Assembly (NCBI RefSeq): GCF_000374805.1
Contig: NZ_KB895342.1
Span: forward strand, 102,256 to 166,255
DNA length: 64,000 nt
Direction of reading: 5' to 3'
Source of the DNA: Chitiniphilus shinanonensis DSM 23277
GTDB lineage: Bacteria; Pseudomonadota; Gammaproteobacteria; Burkholderiales; Chitinibacteraceae
This document shows positions 40,548 through 50,694 of this stretch, piece after piece. The notes under the pieces are model-generated. The model was not told where the DNA came from, made no database searches, and saw only the letters and a list, made by a program, of their open reading frames with translations. The position numbers were made by a program, and so were the translations under genes. Each line of letters opens with the position of its first letter. Position 1 is the first letter of the stretch.

Positions 40548-41465
40548 TCAGGGCGAATCGCCCCGGGACAGGCCGGCCGCCTTGCCCAGGCAGAAATCCC
40601 AGAACGCGCGCACCCGCGGCGACAGCAGGCGGCCGCCGCTGCGCACCAGGTACAGCGGCGCCGGCTCGCCCTGCCAGTCGGACAACGCCGCCACCAGCCG
40701 GCCGGCAGCCAGATCGCCCGCGACATCCAGCCGCGATTTGTACGCCACGCCGCAGCCGCGCCGCGCCCATTCGCTGACCACCGCGCCGTCGTTGGCGTAG
40801 CGGCTGGGCCGCATCGACACCGTGGTGGCCTCGTCGTCGCGGTTGAAACGCCAGCTCACGTGCACCGCGTCGCGCAGCGCGAACGCCAGGCAGGCGTGGC
40901 CGAGCAGTTCCTGCGGATGCGCCGGCAGCGGATGACGCGCCCAGTAATCGGGGCTGGCGACCGCGACGCGGCGGTTGTCGGCCACCAGCGGCGTGGCGAT
41001 CAGCCCGGTTTCGCGCGGCGGGCCGTAGCGCAACGCCAGGTCCAGCGATTCGGCCACCAGATCGTCCACCCGGTCGCGCAGGGTCAGCATCGGCACCACG
41101 CCGGGGTGCCGCGCGACGAATTCCTCCACCCAGTCGAGCACGTACTGGCGCCCGAAATCGGACGGCACCGACAGCCGCAAAGGCCCGGACAATTCGCCGC
41201 GCTGCGCCGCCAGCTCGTCCAGCCCACTCGCCAGCGCGTCCTGCGCCGCGTGGGCGCTGCGATACCAGATCTCGCCTTCGGGGGTCAGCGTCAGCCGCCG
41301 CGTGCTGCGCTGGAACAGCCGCGCGCCCAGCTGCGTCTCCAGGCGCTTGAGCGCCAGCGACAGCGCCGCCGGGGTCTGGCCCAGGTCGCGCGCGGCAGCC
41401 GACAGCGAGCCACGCTCGACGATGCGCAGGAACCATTGCCAATCGGCGAAGCCGGGCCCGACCAT
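40548..41465 (-). CDS. LysR-family transcriptional regulator
   Basis: 305 residues from ATG 41465 (with AAGGA just upstream; the longer ORF from 41522 has no site). The N-terminal winged HTH (LSAAARDLGQTPAALSLALK, RLETQLGARLFQR) and the substrate-binding domain are typical of LysR proteins in the PA2220/DhcR-like group. It is divergent from an ene-reductase gene and shares a 92-bp promoter region, suggesting it regulates that pair. Confidence 0.93.
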   Translation of the reverse strand: MVGPGFADWQWFLRIVERGSLSAAARDLGQTPAALSLALKRLETQLGARLFQRSTRRLTLTPEGEIWYRSAHAAQDALASGLDELAAQRGELSGPLRLSVPSDFGRQYVLDWVEEFVARHPGVVPMLTLRDRVDDLVAESLDLALRYGPPRETGLIATPLVADNRRVAVASPDYWARHPLPAHPQELLGHACLAFALRDAVHVSWRFNRDDEATTVSMRPSRYANDGAVVSEWARRGCGVAYKSRLDVAGDLAAGRLVAALSDWQGEPAPLYLVRSGGRLLSPRVRAFWDFCLGKAAGLSRGDSP

Positions 41466-41468
41466 TAA

Positions 41469-41483
41469 ATTTTCCTTGAAAAT
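41469..41483. promoter_or_regulatory. LysR-type box overlapping the lysR leader
   Basis: ATTTTCCTTGAAAAT is a perfect 6-bp-arm palindrome with a T-N11-A core, the usual LysR-type half-site form. It begins 4 bp before the regulator's start codon, so binding could repress the regulator while acting on the divergent ene-reductase gene. Confidence 0.55.
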
Positions 41484-41557
41484 GTTTTCGCGATTATCGG
41501 CTTTTTCATAAGGGATCGACACGGCAAGATGCGCCCATCCCCCACTGGAACCCCAAC

Positions 41558-42661
41558 ATGAGCCGCTACCTGTTCACCCCCTACCGCCTGGGCGGGCTCG
41601 ACCTCGCCAACCGCATGGTGATGGCGCCGATGACCCGCGCGCGCACCGACCAGCCCGGCAACGTGCCCAACGCGCTGATGGCCGAGTACTACGCCCAGCG
41701 CGCTGGCGCCGGGCTGATCGTCACCGAGGCCACCCAGATCAGCGCCGGCGCGCAGGGCTATTCGTTCACGCCCGGCGTGCACACGCCCGAGCAGATCGCC
41801 GGCTGGCGCGGCGTCACCGACGCGGTGCACGCGGCCGGCGGCCGCATCTTTCTGCAACTGTGGCACGTCGGCCGCGTATCGCACCCGGTGTTCCACGGCG
41901 GCGGCCAGCCGGTGGCGCCGTCGGCGATCCAGCCGCGCGATACCCAGGTCTGGGTGGCGGACGAGGATGGCGTCGGCCGCATGCTCGACTGCCCCACGCC
42001 GCGCGCGCTGAGCGTGGCGGAGATCGCCGACATCGTGGCGGACTTCCGCCGGGCCGCGCGCAACGCCATCGACGCCGGCTTCGACGGCGTGGAGATCCAC
42101 GGCGCCAACGGCTACCTGATCGACCAGTTCCTGCGCAGCACCTCCAACCAGCGCACCGACCAGTACGGCGGCAGCATCGACAACCGCCTGCGCTTCCTGC
42201 GCGAAGTGGTCGAGGCCGTCACCGCCGAGATCGGCGCCGAGCGCACCGGGCTGCGGCTGGCGCCGTACATCACTTTCAAGGACATGGCCGACCCCGGGAT
42301 CATCGACACCATCCTCGCCGCCGCCGACTGGCTGTCGGGGCGCATCGGCTACCTGCATCTGTCCGAAGCCGACTGGACCGACGCGCCGCAGGTGCCGGAC
42401 ACCTTCCGCATCGCGCTGCGCCAGCGCTTCCCCGGCACGCTGATCGTCGCCGGCCGCTACGACGTGCTGCGCGCCGAAGCCATCCTCGAAACCGGCTGGG
42501 CCGACCTGGTCGCCTTCGGCCGCCCCTTCGTCGCCAACCCCGATCTGCCGGCGCGGCTGCGCCACGGCTGGCCGCTGGCCGAACTCGACCCCGCCACCCT
42601 GTTCGGCGGCGGCGCCACCGGCTACACCAGTTACCCCAACGCCCCGGAGACCCATCCATGA
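41558..42661 (+). CDS. Old yellow enzyme-family alkene reductase (NemA-like)
   Basis: 367 residues, an FMN enzyme reducing activated C=C bonds or nitro compounds. Typical motifs: [47 protein letters not shown] and [17 protein letters not shown]. It is most like the NemA/XenA group. It overlaps the next gene by 4 bp (ATGA) and is divergent from the LysR gene. Confidence 0.92.
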   Translation: MSRYLFTPYRLGGLDLANRMVMAPMTRARTDQPGNVPNALMAEYYAQRAGAGLIVTEATQISAGAQGYSFTPGVHTPEQIAGWRGVTDAVHAAGGRIFLQLWHVGRVSHPVFHGGGQPVAPSAIQPRDTQVWVADEDGVGRMLDCPTPRALSVAEIADIVADFRRAARNAIDAGFDGVEIHGANGYLIDQFLRSTSNQRTDQYGGSIDNRLRFLREVVEAVTAEIGAERTGLRLAPYITFKDMADPGIIDTILAAADWLSGRIGYLHLSEADWTDAPQVPDTFRIALRQRFPGTLIVAGRYDVLRAEAILETGWADLVAFGRPFVANPDLPARLRHGWPLAELDPATLFGGGATGYTSYPNAPETHP

Positions 42662-43671
42662 AAGCCGTCGCCCTCACCCGCTACCTGCCGATCGACCACC
42701 CCGAGGCGCTGCTGGACGTGACGCTGCCCGACCCGGTGCCGGCCGGCCGCGACCTCCTGGTGCGCATCGAAGCCATCGCGGTCAACCCGGTGGACACCAA
42801 GGTGCGCGCGCCCAAGGACAAGGTCGAGGCCACGCCGCGCGTGCTCGGCTGGGACGCCGCCGGCACCGTGGTCGCCGTCGGGCCGGAGGTCACGCTGTTC
42901 CGCCCCGGCGACGCCGTCTTCTACGCCGGCGACATCACCCGCCCCGGCAGCAACGCCGAACTGCAATTGGTGGACGAGCGCATCGTCGGCCACAAGCCGG
43001 CCACGCTGGACTTCGCCGCCGCGGCCGCGCTGCCGCTGACCGCCATCACCGCCTGGGAAGCATTATTCGACCGCCTGGGGGTACGCCGTGGCGGCGAGGA
43101 TGCCGGCAGGACGGTGCTGATCATCGGCGGCGCCGGTGGCGTGGGCTCGATCGGCATCCAGCTGGCGCGCCTGGCGGGGTTGACGGTGATCGCCACCGCG
43201 TCGCGCCCCGCCTCGCGCGAGTGGGTGACCCGGCTGGGCGCCAGCGCCACCATCGATCATCGCGGCGACCTGCCGGCGCAACTGGCCGCGCTGGGCCACC
43301 CCGACGTCGATTACGTGCTGTGCTTCAACGACACCGACCAGCACTTCGCCGCCATGGCGCAGGTGATCGCGCCACAGGGCAAGGTGTGCAGCATCGTCGA
43401 GAACGCCACGCCGCTCGATCTCAACCTGTTCAAGAGCAAGAGCGCCACCTTCGTCTGGGAATTCATGTTCACCCGCGCGATGTATCGCACCGCCGACATG
43501 ATCGAGCAGCACCGGCTGCTGGACGACGTGGCGAAGCTGATCGACGCCGGCACGCTGCAAAGCACCGTCGGCGCGCACTTCGGCCGCATCGACGCCGCCA
43601 ACCTGCGCCGCGCCCATGCCGCGCTGGAGGCCGGCGATACCATTGGGAAGATCGTGCTGGCGGGATTTTGA
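42658..43671 (+). CDS. Zinc-less MDR-family quinone oxidoreductase/alcohol dehydrogenase
   Basis: 337 residues. An N-terminal GroES-like domain ([20 protein letters not shown]) is followed by a Rossmann domain ([20 protein letters not shown]). It lacks the cysteine-rich structural zinc loop, so it belongs with quinone oxidoreductases and related NADPH-dependent members. The overlap with the ene-reductase gene shows translational coupling. Substrate not predictable. Confidence 0.9.
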   Translation: MKAVALTRYLPIDHPEALLDVTLPDPVPAGRDLLVRIEAIAVNPVDTKVRAPKDKVEATPRVLGWDAAGTVVAVGPEVTLFRPGDAVFYAGDITRPGSNAELQLVDERIVGHKPATLDFAAAAALPLTAITAWEALFDRLGVRRGGEDAGRTVLIIGGAGGVGSIGIQLARLAGLTVIATASRPASREWVTRLGASATIDHRGDLPAQLAALGHPDVDYVLCFNDTDQHFAAMAQVIAPQGKVCSIVENATPLDLNLFKSKSATFVWEFMFTRAMYRTADMIEQHRLLDDVAKLIDAGTLQSTVGAHFGRIDAANLRRAHAALEAGDTIGKIVLAGF

Positions 43672-43716
43672 ACGTCTTGGTTTTTCTTTCGACATTGCGG
43701 TCAAGCCAACGACAGT

Positions 43717-43808
43717 AAGCCCCTGGCAAAGCCAGGCGCGCATTGCCTCTGGTCTGCCTGCAACGACGTTCCCTGATCGACTCCACTCCCCCCGCCCTCG
43801 CCGCCGCG
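43717..43808. repeat. Hairpin repeat family C, copy C1
   Basis: A 92-bp unit starting AAGCCCCTGGCAAAGCCAGG; the arms CCTGGC/GCCAGG close an AAA loop (43722-43736). It ends with CGACTCCACTCCCCCCGCCC followed by TCGCCGCCGCG. C1 lacks the final AGGGAGCCTCGCGTTGCTCG tail seen in C2 and C4. Confidence 0.85.
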
Positions 43809-43850
43809 CCTCGGTTTCTCTTTCAGCCCCGCTCCTGCACCCAGGATGGC

Positions 43851-43962
43851 AAGCCCTCGGCCAAGCCGAGGGCGCGTCATTTCCGGTTTGCCAGCCACGG
43901 CGCTTCCTGATCGACTCCACTCCCCCCGCCCTCGCCGCCGCGAGGGAGCCTCGCGTTGCTCG
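43851..43962. repeat. Hairpin repeat family C, copy C2 (full length)
   Basis: The unit starts AAGCCCTCGGCCAAGCCGAG; the arms GCCCTCGGC/GCCGAGGGC (43853-43873) close a CAA loop. The conserved block CGACTCCACTCCCCCCGCCC and the tail AGGGAGCCTCGCGTTGCTCG follow. The tail itself can pair as CGCGAGG-GAG-CCTCGCG. The stem sequence differs from C1 but is equally paired. Confidence 0.88.
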
Positions 43963-44074
43963 GGGCTGATCCGCGCGCAGGGTTGATCGCCGTGACGCCA
44001 TGCCGTGCGGTCGGGGCGACGTGCGGCGGGGTGTGGCCGTTGCTCGGCGCGCCTTGTTTATCAACGCCTTAGCC

Positions 44075-44103
44075 TGCCAGCGCCATCTGGGCTGATGTAT
44101 AAT
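44075..44103 (+). promoter_or_regulatory. Likely promoter of the RNB exonuclease gene
   Basis: A consensus -10 TATAAT (44098-44103) with TGCCAG, a weak -35, 17 bp upstream. The -10 overlaps an in-frame ATG (44095), so the gene must start further downstream. Confidence 0.6.
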
Positions 44104-44130
44104 CCGCCGTTTTTTGCGCAAGGGCTGGGC

Positions 44131-45984
44131 ATGCACGTTCTGTACGAGGAAGACGGCTTCAAGGTCGCCACGGTGAAGGAATCGCAACCGGCGAGCCTGA
44201 TGGTCGAGGACGTGCGCGGCAAGCGCAGCAAGGTCAAGGCCGCCAACGTGCTGCTCAGGTTCGAGCGGCCCGATCCCGCCACCCTGTGGAACGAGGCCGA
44301 GGCGCTGGCCGCCGAGATCGACCTCGACTTCCTGTGGGAAGTGTGCGGCGGCGACGAATTCGCCTTCGAGGACATCGCCGCCGAATACTACGGCGCCGGT
44401 CCCAGCGCGCCGCAGCAGGCGGCGGTGCTGATGCGCATCGCCGGCGCGCCGATGTACTTCTACAAGAAGGGCCGCGGCCGCTACAAGCCGGCCCCGGCCG
44501 AGAACGTCAAGGCCGCGCTGGCGGCAATGGTGCGCAAGCAGCGCGAGGCCGAGCAGATGGCCGCGTGGCAGGCCGAGCTGGCCGCCGGCAAACTGCCCGA
44601 CGCCTTCGTGCCGCTGCTGCCGCGCCTGCTGCACCGCCCCGACAAGAACGGCATCGAATGGAAGGCGCTGGCCGCCGCCGCCGATGCCGCGCACACCTCG
44701 CCGTTGCGCCTGCTCGATCACGTGGGCGCCATCCCCGACGTGGCGCAGTACTTCCTCGACGGCTTCCTGCTCGAATTCTTCCCCCACGGCCGCGAAGCCC
44801 AGGCCGAGGGCGACTACCCGCCGCCGGCCGACCTGCCGCTGGCCGAAGTGCGGGCGTTCTCCATCGACGACTCGACCACCACCGAGATCGACGACGCCTT
44901 CAGCATCGTGCCGCTGAAGAACGGCAACACCCGCGTCGGCATCCACATCGCCGCACCCACGCTGGGCGTCGCCCCCGGCACGCCGATGGACCAGCTGGTG
45001 TTCGACCGGCTGTCCACCGTGTACTTCCCCGGCGACAAGATCACCATGCTGCCCAACGCGCTGGTCGAGCAGTACACGCTGAAGGAAGGCGCCGCCCGCC
45101 CGGCGATGAGCCTGTACCTGGAGCTGTCGCCCGGCTTCGACGTGATTTCCCACGAAAGCCGCATCGAAATGGTGCCGGTCGCCGCCAACCTGCGCCACGA
45201 CGAGATCGAGCCGCACTTCAACGAAGCCACCGCCGGCTTCGAGACCGAAGGCGCCGACTACCCGTGGAAGGCCGAACTCAACTACCTGTGGCGCTTCGCC
45301 GGCGAGCTGGAAGGCCGCCGCGGCAAGGCCGATCCCAACGCGCCGGTGCGGCTGGACTACAGCTTCTACATCGACACGCTGGACGACGGCAGCAAGAAGG
45401 TGCGCATCGTGCCGCGCAAGCGCGGCTCGCCGATGGACAAACTGGTGGCCGAGCTGGCCATCCTGGTGAACAGCACCTGGGGCAAGGATCTGGCCGACGC
45501 CGAGATCGCCGCCGTCTACCGCTCGCAGGGCAACGGCCGCGTGCGCCTGACCACCCAGCCCGGCCCCCACCTGAGCCTGGGCGTGGAATGCTATGCCTGG
45601 AGCTCGTCGCCGCTGCGCCGCGCCATCGACTTCATCAACCAGCAGCAACTGCTGGCGCTGCTGCGCAACGAAAAGCCGCGCTTCGGCAGGAACGACGCCG
45701 AGTTGTACGCCGCCATCGGCGCCTTCGACACCGCCTACGCCGCCTATGCCGACTTCCAGGACAAAATGGAGCGCTACTGGTGCCTGCGCTACCTGGAACA
45801 AGAGAACATCAACGAAATGACCTGCACCGTCATCAAGGAAAACCTGGTGCGGGTCGGCGGCACGCCGTTGGTGATCCGCGTGCCGGGGCTGCCGGAATTA
45901 CCGGTTGGCGCCACGGTCAAACTGAACCGCCTGGCTACGGACTATCTTGAATTGACGCTCGATAGCCGATTGGCCACGATGTGA
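44131..45984 (+). CDS. RNase II/RNB-family 3'-5' exoribonuclease
   Basis: 617 residues. An N-terminal winged-helix/cold-shock-like region leads to the RNB catalytic core: RAFSIDDSTTTEIDDAFS carries the metal-binding Asp cluster, with VGIHIAAP after it. LVEQYTLKEGAARPAMSLYL and LGVECYAWSSSPLRRAIDFI complete the core. It degrades RNA processively. ATG 44131 is chosen because AAGGG lies upstream and the promoter -10 overlaps the earlier ATG 44095. The zinc-ribbon gene starts 4 bp after its stop. Confidence 0.9.
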   Translation: MHVLYEEDGFKVATVKESQPASLMVEDVRGKRSKVKAANVLLRFERPDPATLWNEAEALAAEIDLDFLWEVCGGDEFAFEDIAAEYYGAGPSAPQQAAVLMRIAGAPMYFYKKGRGRYKPAPAENVKAALAAMVRKQREAEQMAAWQAELAAGKLPDAFVPLLPRLLHRPDKNGIEWKALAAAADAAHTSPLRLLDHVGAIPDVAQYFLDGFLLEFFPHGREAQAEGDYPPPADLPLAEVRAFSIDDSTTTEIDDAFSIVPLKNGNTRVGIHIAAPTLGVAPGTPMDQLVFDRLSTVYFPGDKITMLPNALVEQYTLKEGAARPAMSLYLELSPGFDVISHESRIEMVPVAANLRHDEIEPHFNEATAGFETEGADYPWKAELNYLWRFAGELEGRRGKADPNAPVRLDYSFYIDTLDDGSKKVRIVPRKRGSPMDKLVAELAILVNSTWGKDLADAEIAAVYRSQGNGRVRLTTQPGPHLSLGVECYAWSSSPLRRAIDFINQQQLLALLRNEKPRFGRNDAELYAAIGAFDTAYAAYADFQDKMERYWCLRYLEQENINEMTCTVIKENLVRVGGTPLVIRVPGLPELPVGATVKLNRLATDYLELTLDSRLATM

Positions 45985-45988
45985 CGTG

Positions 45989-46570
45989 ATGATGCTGCCC
46001 AAGAAACCGCTGAACCAGATGCTGCCGGTGCGCTTTCGCAACGGCGAGCAGATCCGCCAGTTCTCCAAGCCCTGCGTGCGCTGCGGCCACATGCTGAACG
46101 CGCGCGACATGCGCGGCGCCGCCCGCCTGATCGACGACCACCTGGCCATCTCGGTCAACGCCCGCTGCCCGCAGTGCGGCGAGTCGTTCGGCGTGGCGTG
46201 CATCGTGGACAACCAGAAGCGCGTGCGCCGCGTGCTGGTGCCCGCGCTGCTGTTCGGCTGGTACCTGCGCAGCCTGCCGCCGCAACGCGGCGAGGACGGG
46301 CGCATGCACAGCGGCGAGCCCGCCGAGCCGGCGCCGGCGATGGAGCTGCCCGAAGCGCCCGCCGCCCAGCCGCTGGCGCCGCCCGCGCCGCAGCCGCGCG
46401 ACGTGGAACGCGCCGAGGAGGCGGTGGGCCGCTACCAGGGCCAGCCGATCCCGGCCTGGGTCAAGGTGGACGGCCAGACCTTCACCTTCGAACGGGTGGC
46501 CCCCGGCGGCAAACCCCGTCCCGGCGAGTTCCTGCTCGACGATTGTCTGATCTATCGCCTGGGCCATTGA
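45989..46570 (+). CDS. Zinc-ribbon protein of unknown function
   Basis: About 193 residues; the start may be ATG 45989, ATG 45992 or GTG 45986. Four cysteines as two CxxC pairs ([10 protein letters not shown] and [10 protein letters not shown]) form a probable zinc ribbon in the first 70 residues. A Pro/Ala-rich linker ([20 protein letters not shown]) is followed by a C-terminal segment ([20 protein letters not shown]). No signal peptide or TM segment. It begins right after the exonuclease and may act with it on RNA; that link is only positional. Confidence 0.7.
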   Translation: MMLPKKPLNQMLPVRFRNGEQIRQFSKPCVRCGHMLNARDMRGAARLIDDHLAISVNARCPQCGESFGVACIVDNQKRVRRVLVPALLFGWYLRSLPPQRGEDGRMHSGEPAEPAPAMELPEAPAAQPLAPPAPQPRDVERAEEAVGRYQGQPIPAWVKVDGQTFTFERVAPGGKPRPGEFLLDDCLIYRLGH

Positions 46571-46620
46571 AACCGGGCTTGATCGAACGCACATGTTGGT
46601 GGTCAGGGGGAATCCAACCC

Positions 46621-46648
46621 TTGGCTTTTCGGGTCAACGTCTTATACT
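46621..46648 (+). promoter_or_regulatory. Sigma70-type promoter of panD
   Basis: TTGGCT, a 16-bp spacer and TATACT. It lies 29 bp before the panD start, preceding a good GGAGG ribosome site. Confidence 0.65.
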
Positions 46649-46677
46649 CACGACTTTTTCCGGCGGAGGCTTTCGTC

Positions 46678-47061
46678 ATGCAACGCTCGATGCTCAAATC
46701 CAAGATCCACCGCGTGACCACCACGCATGCCGAACTGCACTACGAAGGGTCGTGCGCCATCGACGAAAACCTGCTCGAAGCCGCCAATATCCGCGAGTAC
46801 GAGCAGATCCACATCTGGAACGTCGACAACGGCGAGCGTTTCTCCACCTACGCCATCAAGGCCGCGCGCGGCTCGGGCATCATCTCGGTGAACGGCTCCG
46901 CCGCCCGCCGCGCCCAGGTGGGCGACCTGCTGATCATCGCCACCTTCGCCGACTATACCGAGGCCGAGCTGGCCAACCACAAGCCGTCGCTGGTGTACGT
47001 GGACGAAGCCAACCGCATCGCCAACACCAAGAACGCCATCCCGGTGCAGCAGGCCGCCTGA
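46678..47061 (+). CDS. panD: Aspartate 1-decarboxylase precursor
   Basis: 127 residues. It makes beta-alanine for pantothenate. The proenzyme cleaves itself at Gly24-Ser25 in HYEGSCAID to form the pyruvoyl cofactor. Typical blocks: [63 protein letters not shown] 46678 follows GGCGGAGG and a clear promoter. A terminator follows. Confidence 0.97.
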   Translation: MQRSMLKSKIHRVTTTHAELHYEGSCAIDENLLEAANIREYEQIHIWNVDNGERFSTYAIKAARGSGIISVNGSAARRAQVGDLLIIATFADYTEAELANHKPSLVYVDEANRIANTKNAIPVQQAA

Positions 47062-47082
47062 GCCTTCTCGCCCCGCCCCGGA

Positions 47083-47106
47083 AAGGCCGCCTCGCGCGGC
47101 CTTTTT
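47083..47106 (+). terminator. Intrinsic terminator after panD
   Basis: AAGGCCGC-CTCGC-GCGGCCTT, an 8-bp stem with a 5-nt loop followed by TTT, 21 bp after the panD stop. Confidence 0.88.
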
Positions 47107-47305
47107 CATTGCGCCGCGCCGCGGCGATCCCCTCCCGTCCGCGGCACTTCCGGCCACGCCTTGCCGCCCCGGCTTCCGCTGGCCCCGGCAGTCTGCAAGA
47201 GCACGCAGCACCAGCGCCGCCAATGGCGCAAGTCGGGCGATGGCCCGATGGCCGGCCGCCAGCGCATACTTCACGATCACAGCTTGTCAGGCAGGAAGGA
47301 TCATC

Positions 47306-48202
47306 ATGAGCACGCGATTTGTGGTCTTCGGCGAAGCCCTCACCGACTTCATCCGCGAAGAAGGCGCGCACTGGCGCGCCGTGGCCGGCGGCTCGTGCTG
47401 GAACGTGGCGCGGGTGGGCGCGCGGCTGGGCGTGGGCACCGGCTTCGCCGGCGCGGTCAGCCGCGACGTGTTCGGCGACGAGCTGGCGCAGCTGAGCGCC
47501 GACGCCGGGCTGGACCTGCGCTTCCTGCAACGGCTGGACAAATCGCCGTTCCTGGCCATCGTGCCGTCCAAGCATCCGCCCAGCTATTTCTTCGTCGGCG
47601 ACGACAGCGCCGACCTGCACTTCGACCCCGAGCGCCTGCCGCAGGGCTGGCTGGATGCCGCGCAGACCGTGCATTTCGGCTCGATCAGCCTGGTGCGTCA
47701 GCCGCTGGCGGCGCGATTGCTGACGCTGGCCCGGCAGGTGAAGGCCGCCGGCCGCGCCATCTGCTTCGACCCCAACCACCGCGACCTGATGGACCAGCGC
47801 TACACGCCCACGCTGCAGGCGATGGCCGGGCTGGCCGACTACATCAAGGTCTCGGACGAAGACCTCGCCAAGCTCTTCCCCGCCCAGGATGCCGCCCAGG
47901 CCCTGGCGACGCTGCGCGGCTGGGCGCCCGACGCGCAGATCCTGTTCACCCGCGGCGGCGACGGCATGACGCTGCTCACCCCGCAGGGCGACCACAGCCG
48001 GCCGGTGTTCCCGGTGCAGGTCGCCGACACCGTCGGCGCCGGCGACGCCAGCATGGGCGGCTGGATGACCTCGCTGCTCACCCGCCCCGACGCCACGCCG
48101 GCCGCCCACCTGGACTTCGCCGCCGCCACCGCCGCGCTGGCCTGCACCCACCACGGGGCGTATGCGCCGACGCGGGAAGAAGTGGAACGACTGCTGGGAT
48201 AA
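47306..48202 (+). CDS. PfkB-family carbohydrate kinase, fructokinase-like
   Basis: 298 residues. The ribokinase/PfkB fold shows FVVFGEALTDFIREEG at the start, a substrate-binding GGSCWNVARVGARLG, FTRGGDGMTLL and the catalytic-Asp loop VADTVGAGDASMGGWM. It most resembles fructokinases. ATG 47306 follows AGGAAGGATC; the longer ORF from 47240 starts in non-homologous sequence. No sugar transport gene is adjacent, so the substrate is unsure. Confidence 0.88.
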   Translation: MSTRFVVFGEALTDFIREEGAHWRAVAGGSCWNVARVGARLGVGTGFAGAVSRDVFGDELAQLSADAGLDLRFLQRLDKSPFLAIVPSKHPPSYFFVGDDSADLHFDPERLPQGWLDAAQTVHFGSISLVRQPLAARLLTLARQVKAAGRAICFDPNHRDLMDQRYTPTLQAMAGLADYIKVSDEDLAKLFPAQDAAQALATLRGWAPDAQILFTRGGDGMTLLTPQGDHSRPVFPVQVADTVGAGDASMGGWMTSLLTRPDATPAAHLDFAAATAALACTHHGAYAPTREEVERLLG

Positions 48203-48280
48203 GCACGGCGGACAACACCCGCCGTCGAGCGGGTCGCATGGGGCCGGTAAGGCACCCCGTGCGGATGCCGGTCCATCCGG

Positions 48281-49534
48281 TCAACTCCGCCCGTGCACCC
48301 GCCCCTCTCTCAGCGCCCGCAGATGCTGGGTGTGCTGGCGCAGCCAGGTCGGCAGGTCGTCGCCGGGCATGGGGCGGGCGATCAGGTAGCCCTGGCCCAG
48401 GGCGCAGCCGAAGTCCTGCAACAGCCGCCAGTCCTCGATCGTCTCCACGCCTTCGGCGACGGTGACCAGGTTCAGGCGGTTGGCCATGTCCAGCGCCGAT
48501 TGCAGGATCACCCGCAGGTGGTGGCGGTCGCTGGCGCCGCTGACGAAGGAGCGGTCGATCTTCAGCTCGGTGAACGGGATGCGCGCCAGCTGCTGCATCG
48601 ACGAGAAGCCGGTGCCGTAGTCGTCGATCGACAGGCCGAAGCCCTTCAGCCGCAGCCGCGCCAGGGTGCCCAGCGCGGCGCCCAGGTTGGCGACCACCGA
48701 ACTTTCGGTGATCTCCCACACCACCTGTTCGGCGGCCAGCGCGTGGTGCTCCAGCAGGGTGGACGCTTCGCCGACGAAGGTGTCGGCGTCCAGCAGCAGC
48801 GGCGACAGGTTGACGGCCACGCTCAGTCGCAGGCCGTGGCGGTTCCAGCGCGCGGCCTGGGCGCAGGATTGCTCGGCGATCGACAGCGTCAGTTCGTGGA
48901 TCAGCCCGCCCTGCTCGGCCATGGGGATGAACAGGTCGGGCGCGATGGTGCCCAGTTGCGGGTGCAGCCAGCGCGCCAGCGCCTCCACGCCCTTGACCAC
49001 CCCGGTACGCACGTCCACCTTGGGCTGGAAGTACGGCTTGACCTGGCCCGCGTCCAGCGCGGCCTTGAGGTCGGCCAGGGTCACCGCCGGCCGGTCGGCG
49101 CTGGCGCGCGGCGGTGCGCTGCGGCCGAAGCGTTGCAGCGCGGCGGCCAGTTGCGCCAGGTTCAGCGGCTTCTGCAGCGCGGCCAGCACGTGCAGGCCCA
49201 GCGCCTGCGACATGGTCTCCACCGAGTTGATCAGCGCGCTTTCGCGGCTGGACGCCACCACCAGCGGCGCGCTGACGCCGCGGCGCTGCAAGTGCTGGAT
49301 CAGCTCGACGCCGTCCATGCCCGGCATTTCCAGGTCGATCAACAATACGCTCGGCGGCTCCGGCAGGTGCGCCAGCAATTCCAGCGCCTCGACGCCGTTG
49401 CCGGCCTCGTGCACCAGTTCCAGCCCCAGCTCGCGCAGCAGGTTCACCGCGTGATCGCGCTGCACCCGGCTGTCGTCCACGATCAGCACCGAGCGCACGC
49501 CCCAGTTGGTGGTCAATTGCGGATCGGGGCTCAT
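48281..49534 (-). CDS. Response regulator with EAL (c-di-GMP phosphodiesterase) output
   Basis: 417 residues. The REC domain ([20 protein letters not shown]; phospho-acceptor Asp67 in [11 protein letters not shown]) is joined to an EAL domain that keeps [41 protein letters not shown] and the final QGY, so it should hydrolyse c-di-GMP when activated. The design resembles RocR/VieA-type regulators. It is the last gene of the che cluster, with its start overlapping cheB by 4 bp, so CheA is the likely phosphodonor (inference). Confidence 0.93.
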   Translation of the reverse strand: MSPDPQLTTNWGVRSVLIVDDSRVQRDHAVNLLRELGLELVHEAGNGVEALELLAHLPEPPSVLLIDLEMPGMDGVELIQHLQRRGVSAPLVVASSRESALINSVETMSQALGLHVLAALQKPLNLAQLAAALQRFGRSAPPRASADRPAVTLADLKAALDAGQVKPYFQPKVDVRTGVVKGVEALARWLHPQLGTIAPDLFIPMAEQGGLIHELTLSIAEQSCAQAARWNRHGLRLSVAVNLSPLLLDADTFVGEASTLLEHHALAAEQVVWEITESSVVANLGAALGTLARLRLKGFGLSIDDYGTGFSSMQQLARIPFTELKIDRSFVSGASDRHHLRVILQSALDMANRLNLVTVAEGVETIEDWRLLQDFGCALGQGYLIARPMPGDDLPTWLRQHTQHLRALREGRVHGRS

Positions 49535-50694
49535 CGCGCGTGCCGCTCGATCAGGCCGGCGATGCGATCCAGCGGCACCACCTCGCTCACGCCGCCGAGC
49601 TGGATCGCCTCCTTGGGCATGCCGAACACCACGCAGCTGGCTTCGTCCTGCGCGTAGGTGGTGGCCCCGCTGTCGTGCATTTCCTTCATGCCATGCGCGC
49701 CGTCGTCGCCCATGCCCGTCATGATGAACCCCACTGCATTGCGTCCCGCCGCCTTGGCCACCGAGCGGAACAGCACGTCCACCGAGGGGCGGTGCCGGCT
49801 GACCAAAGGGCCGTCCACCACTTCGACGAAGTACTGCGCGCCGCTGCGCTTGACCACCATGTGCTTGCCGCCGGGCGCGATCAGCGCGGTGCCGGCGACG
49901 ATCCGGTCGTTGTGCGCCGCTTCGCGCACTTCGATGCGCGACAGGCCGTTGAGCCGTGTCGCGAAACTCTTGGTGAACTGCTCGGGCATATGCTGCACCA
50001 CCACCAGGCCGGGGCTATTGGGCGGCAGCGCGGTCAGCACCACCTCCAGGGCCTGGGTACCGCCGGTGGAGGTGCCCAGCGCCATGATCTTGTCGGTGGT
50101 GGGCAGGTGGTGCGTCTGCCGCGAGCTGGGCGCGTCCAGGATCACGTCCGCGTTCAGCTTGGGCGCGGCGTAGCGCTCCTGCACCGCCGCGTCGCCGCCG
50201 CCGTTGCCGCGCGGGCGCGCCTCGGCGCGCGCGGCGGGGGCGCCGGTGGAGAACTGCGGCGGCGGGGCCGACAACGGCGGCGGGCGCAGCCGGCTCAGCC
50301 GCGCCTGCGACGCGCCGCGGATCGCCGTCACCAGGTCGGCCGAACTGTCCTGCAGAAAGTCCTTCAGGCCAATGGTGGGCTTGGTGATGATGCCCAGCGC
50401 TCCGGCGGCCAGCGCGTCCATGGTCACTTCGGCGCCGCGCTGGGTCAGCGTGGAACAGATCACCACCGGCGTCGGGCGGATCGCCATCAGCTGTTTGAGG
50501 AAGGTGATGCCGTCCATGCGCGGCATTTCGATGTCGAGCACGATCACGTCGGGCCAGTTGGCCTTCATCTTCTGCATGGCGAAGATGGGATCGGACGCGG
50601 TGGCGATGACTTCGATGTCGCGATGCCGGCCCAGCACCTCCTGCATCACCTGGCGCACCACGGACGAGTCGTCGACGATCATCACCTTGATCAT
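49531..50694 (-). CDS. cheB: Chemotaxis methylesterase CheB
   Basis: 387 residues. A REC domain (phospho-Asp54 in [11 protein letters not shown]) precedes a long Pro/Arg-rich linker and the esterase domain with the triad Ser209 ([11 protein letters not shown]), His235 ([10 protein letters not shown]) and Asp331 ([10 protein letters not shown]). It removes methyl groups from MCP glutamates. The longer ORF from 51300 reads through cheD. It overlaps cheD and the REC-EAL gene by ATGA. Confidence 0.96.
   Translation of the reverse strand: MIKVMIVDDSSVVRQVMQEVLGRHRDIEVIATASDPIFAMQKMKANWPDVIVLDIEMPRMDGITFLKQLMAIRPTPVVICSTLTQRGAEVTMDALAAGALGIITKPTIGLKDFLQDSSADLVTAIRGASQARLSRLRPPPLSAPPPQFSTGAPAARAEARPRGNGGGDAAVQERYAAPKLNADVILDAPSSRQTHHLPTTDKIMALGTSTGGTQALEVVLTALPPNSPGLVVVQHMPEQFTKSFATRLNGLSRIEVREAAHNDRIVAGTALIAPGGKHMVVKRSGAQYFVEVVDGPLVSRHRPSVDVLFRSVAKAAGRNAVGFIMTGMGDDGAHGMKEMHDSGATTYAQDEASCVVFGMPKEAIQLGGVSEVVPLDRIAGLIERHAR

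Larger units (their letters stand above)
43672..44130. other. Intergenic region holding repeats C1 and C2 and the rnb promoter
   Basis: 459 bp without a supported gene. Two 92-bp type C units (43717-43808 and 43851-43942, plus a tail to 43962) fill the left half; the right end has the -10-like TATAAT at 44098-44103 for the exonuclease gene. Short ORFs here are Arg/Pro-rich and look like repeat translations. Confidence 0.7.
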
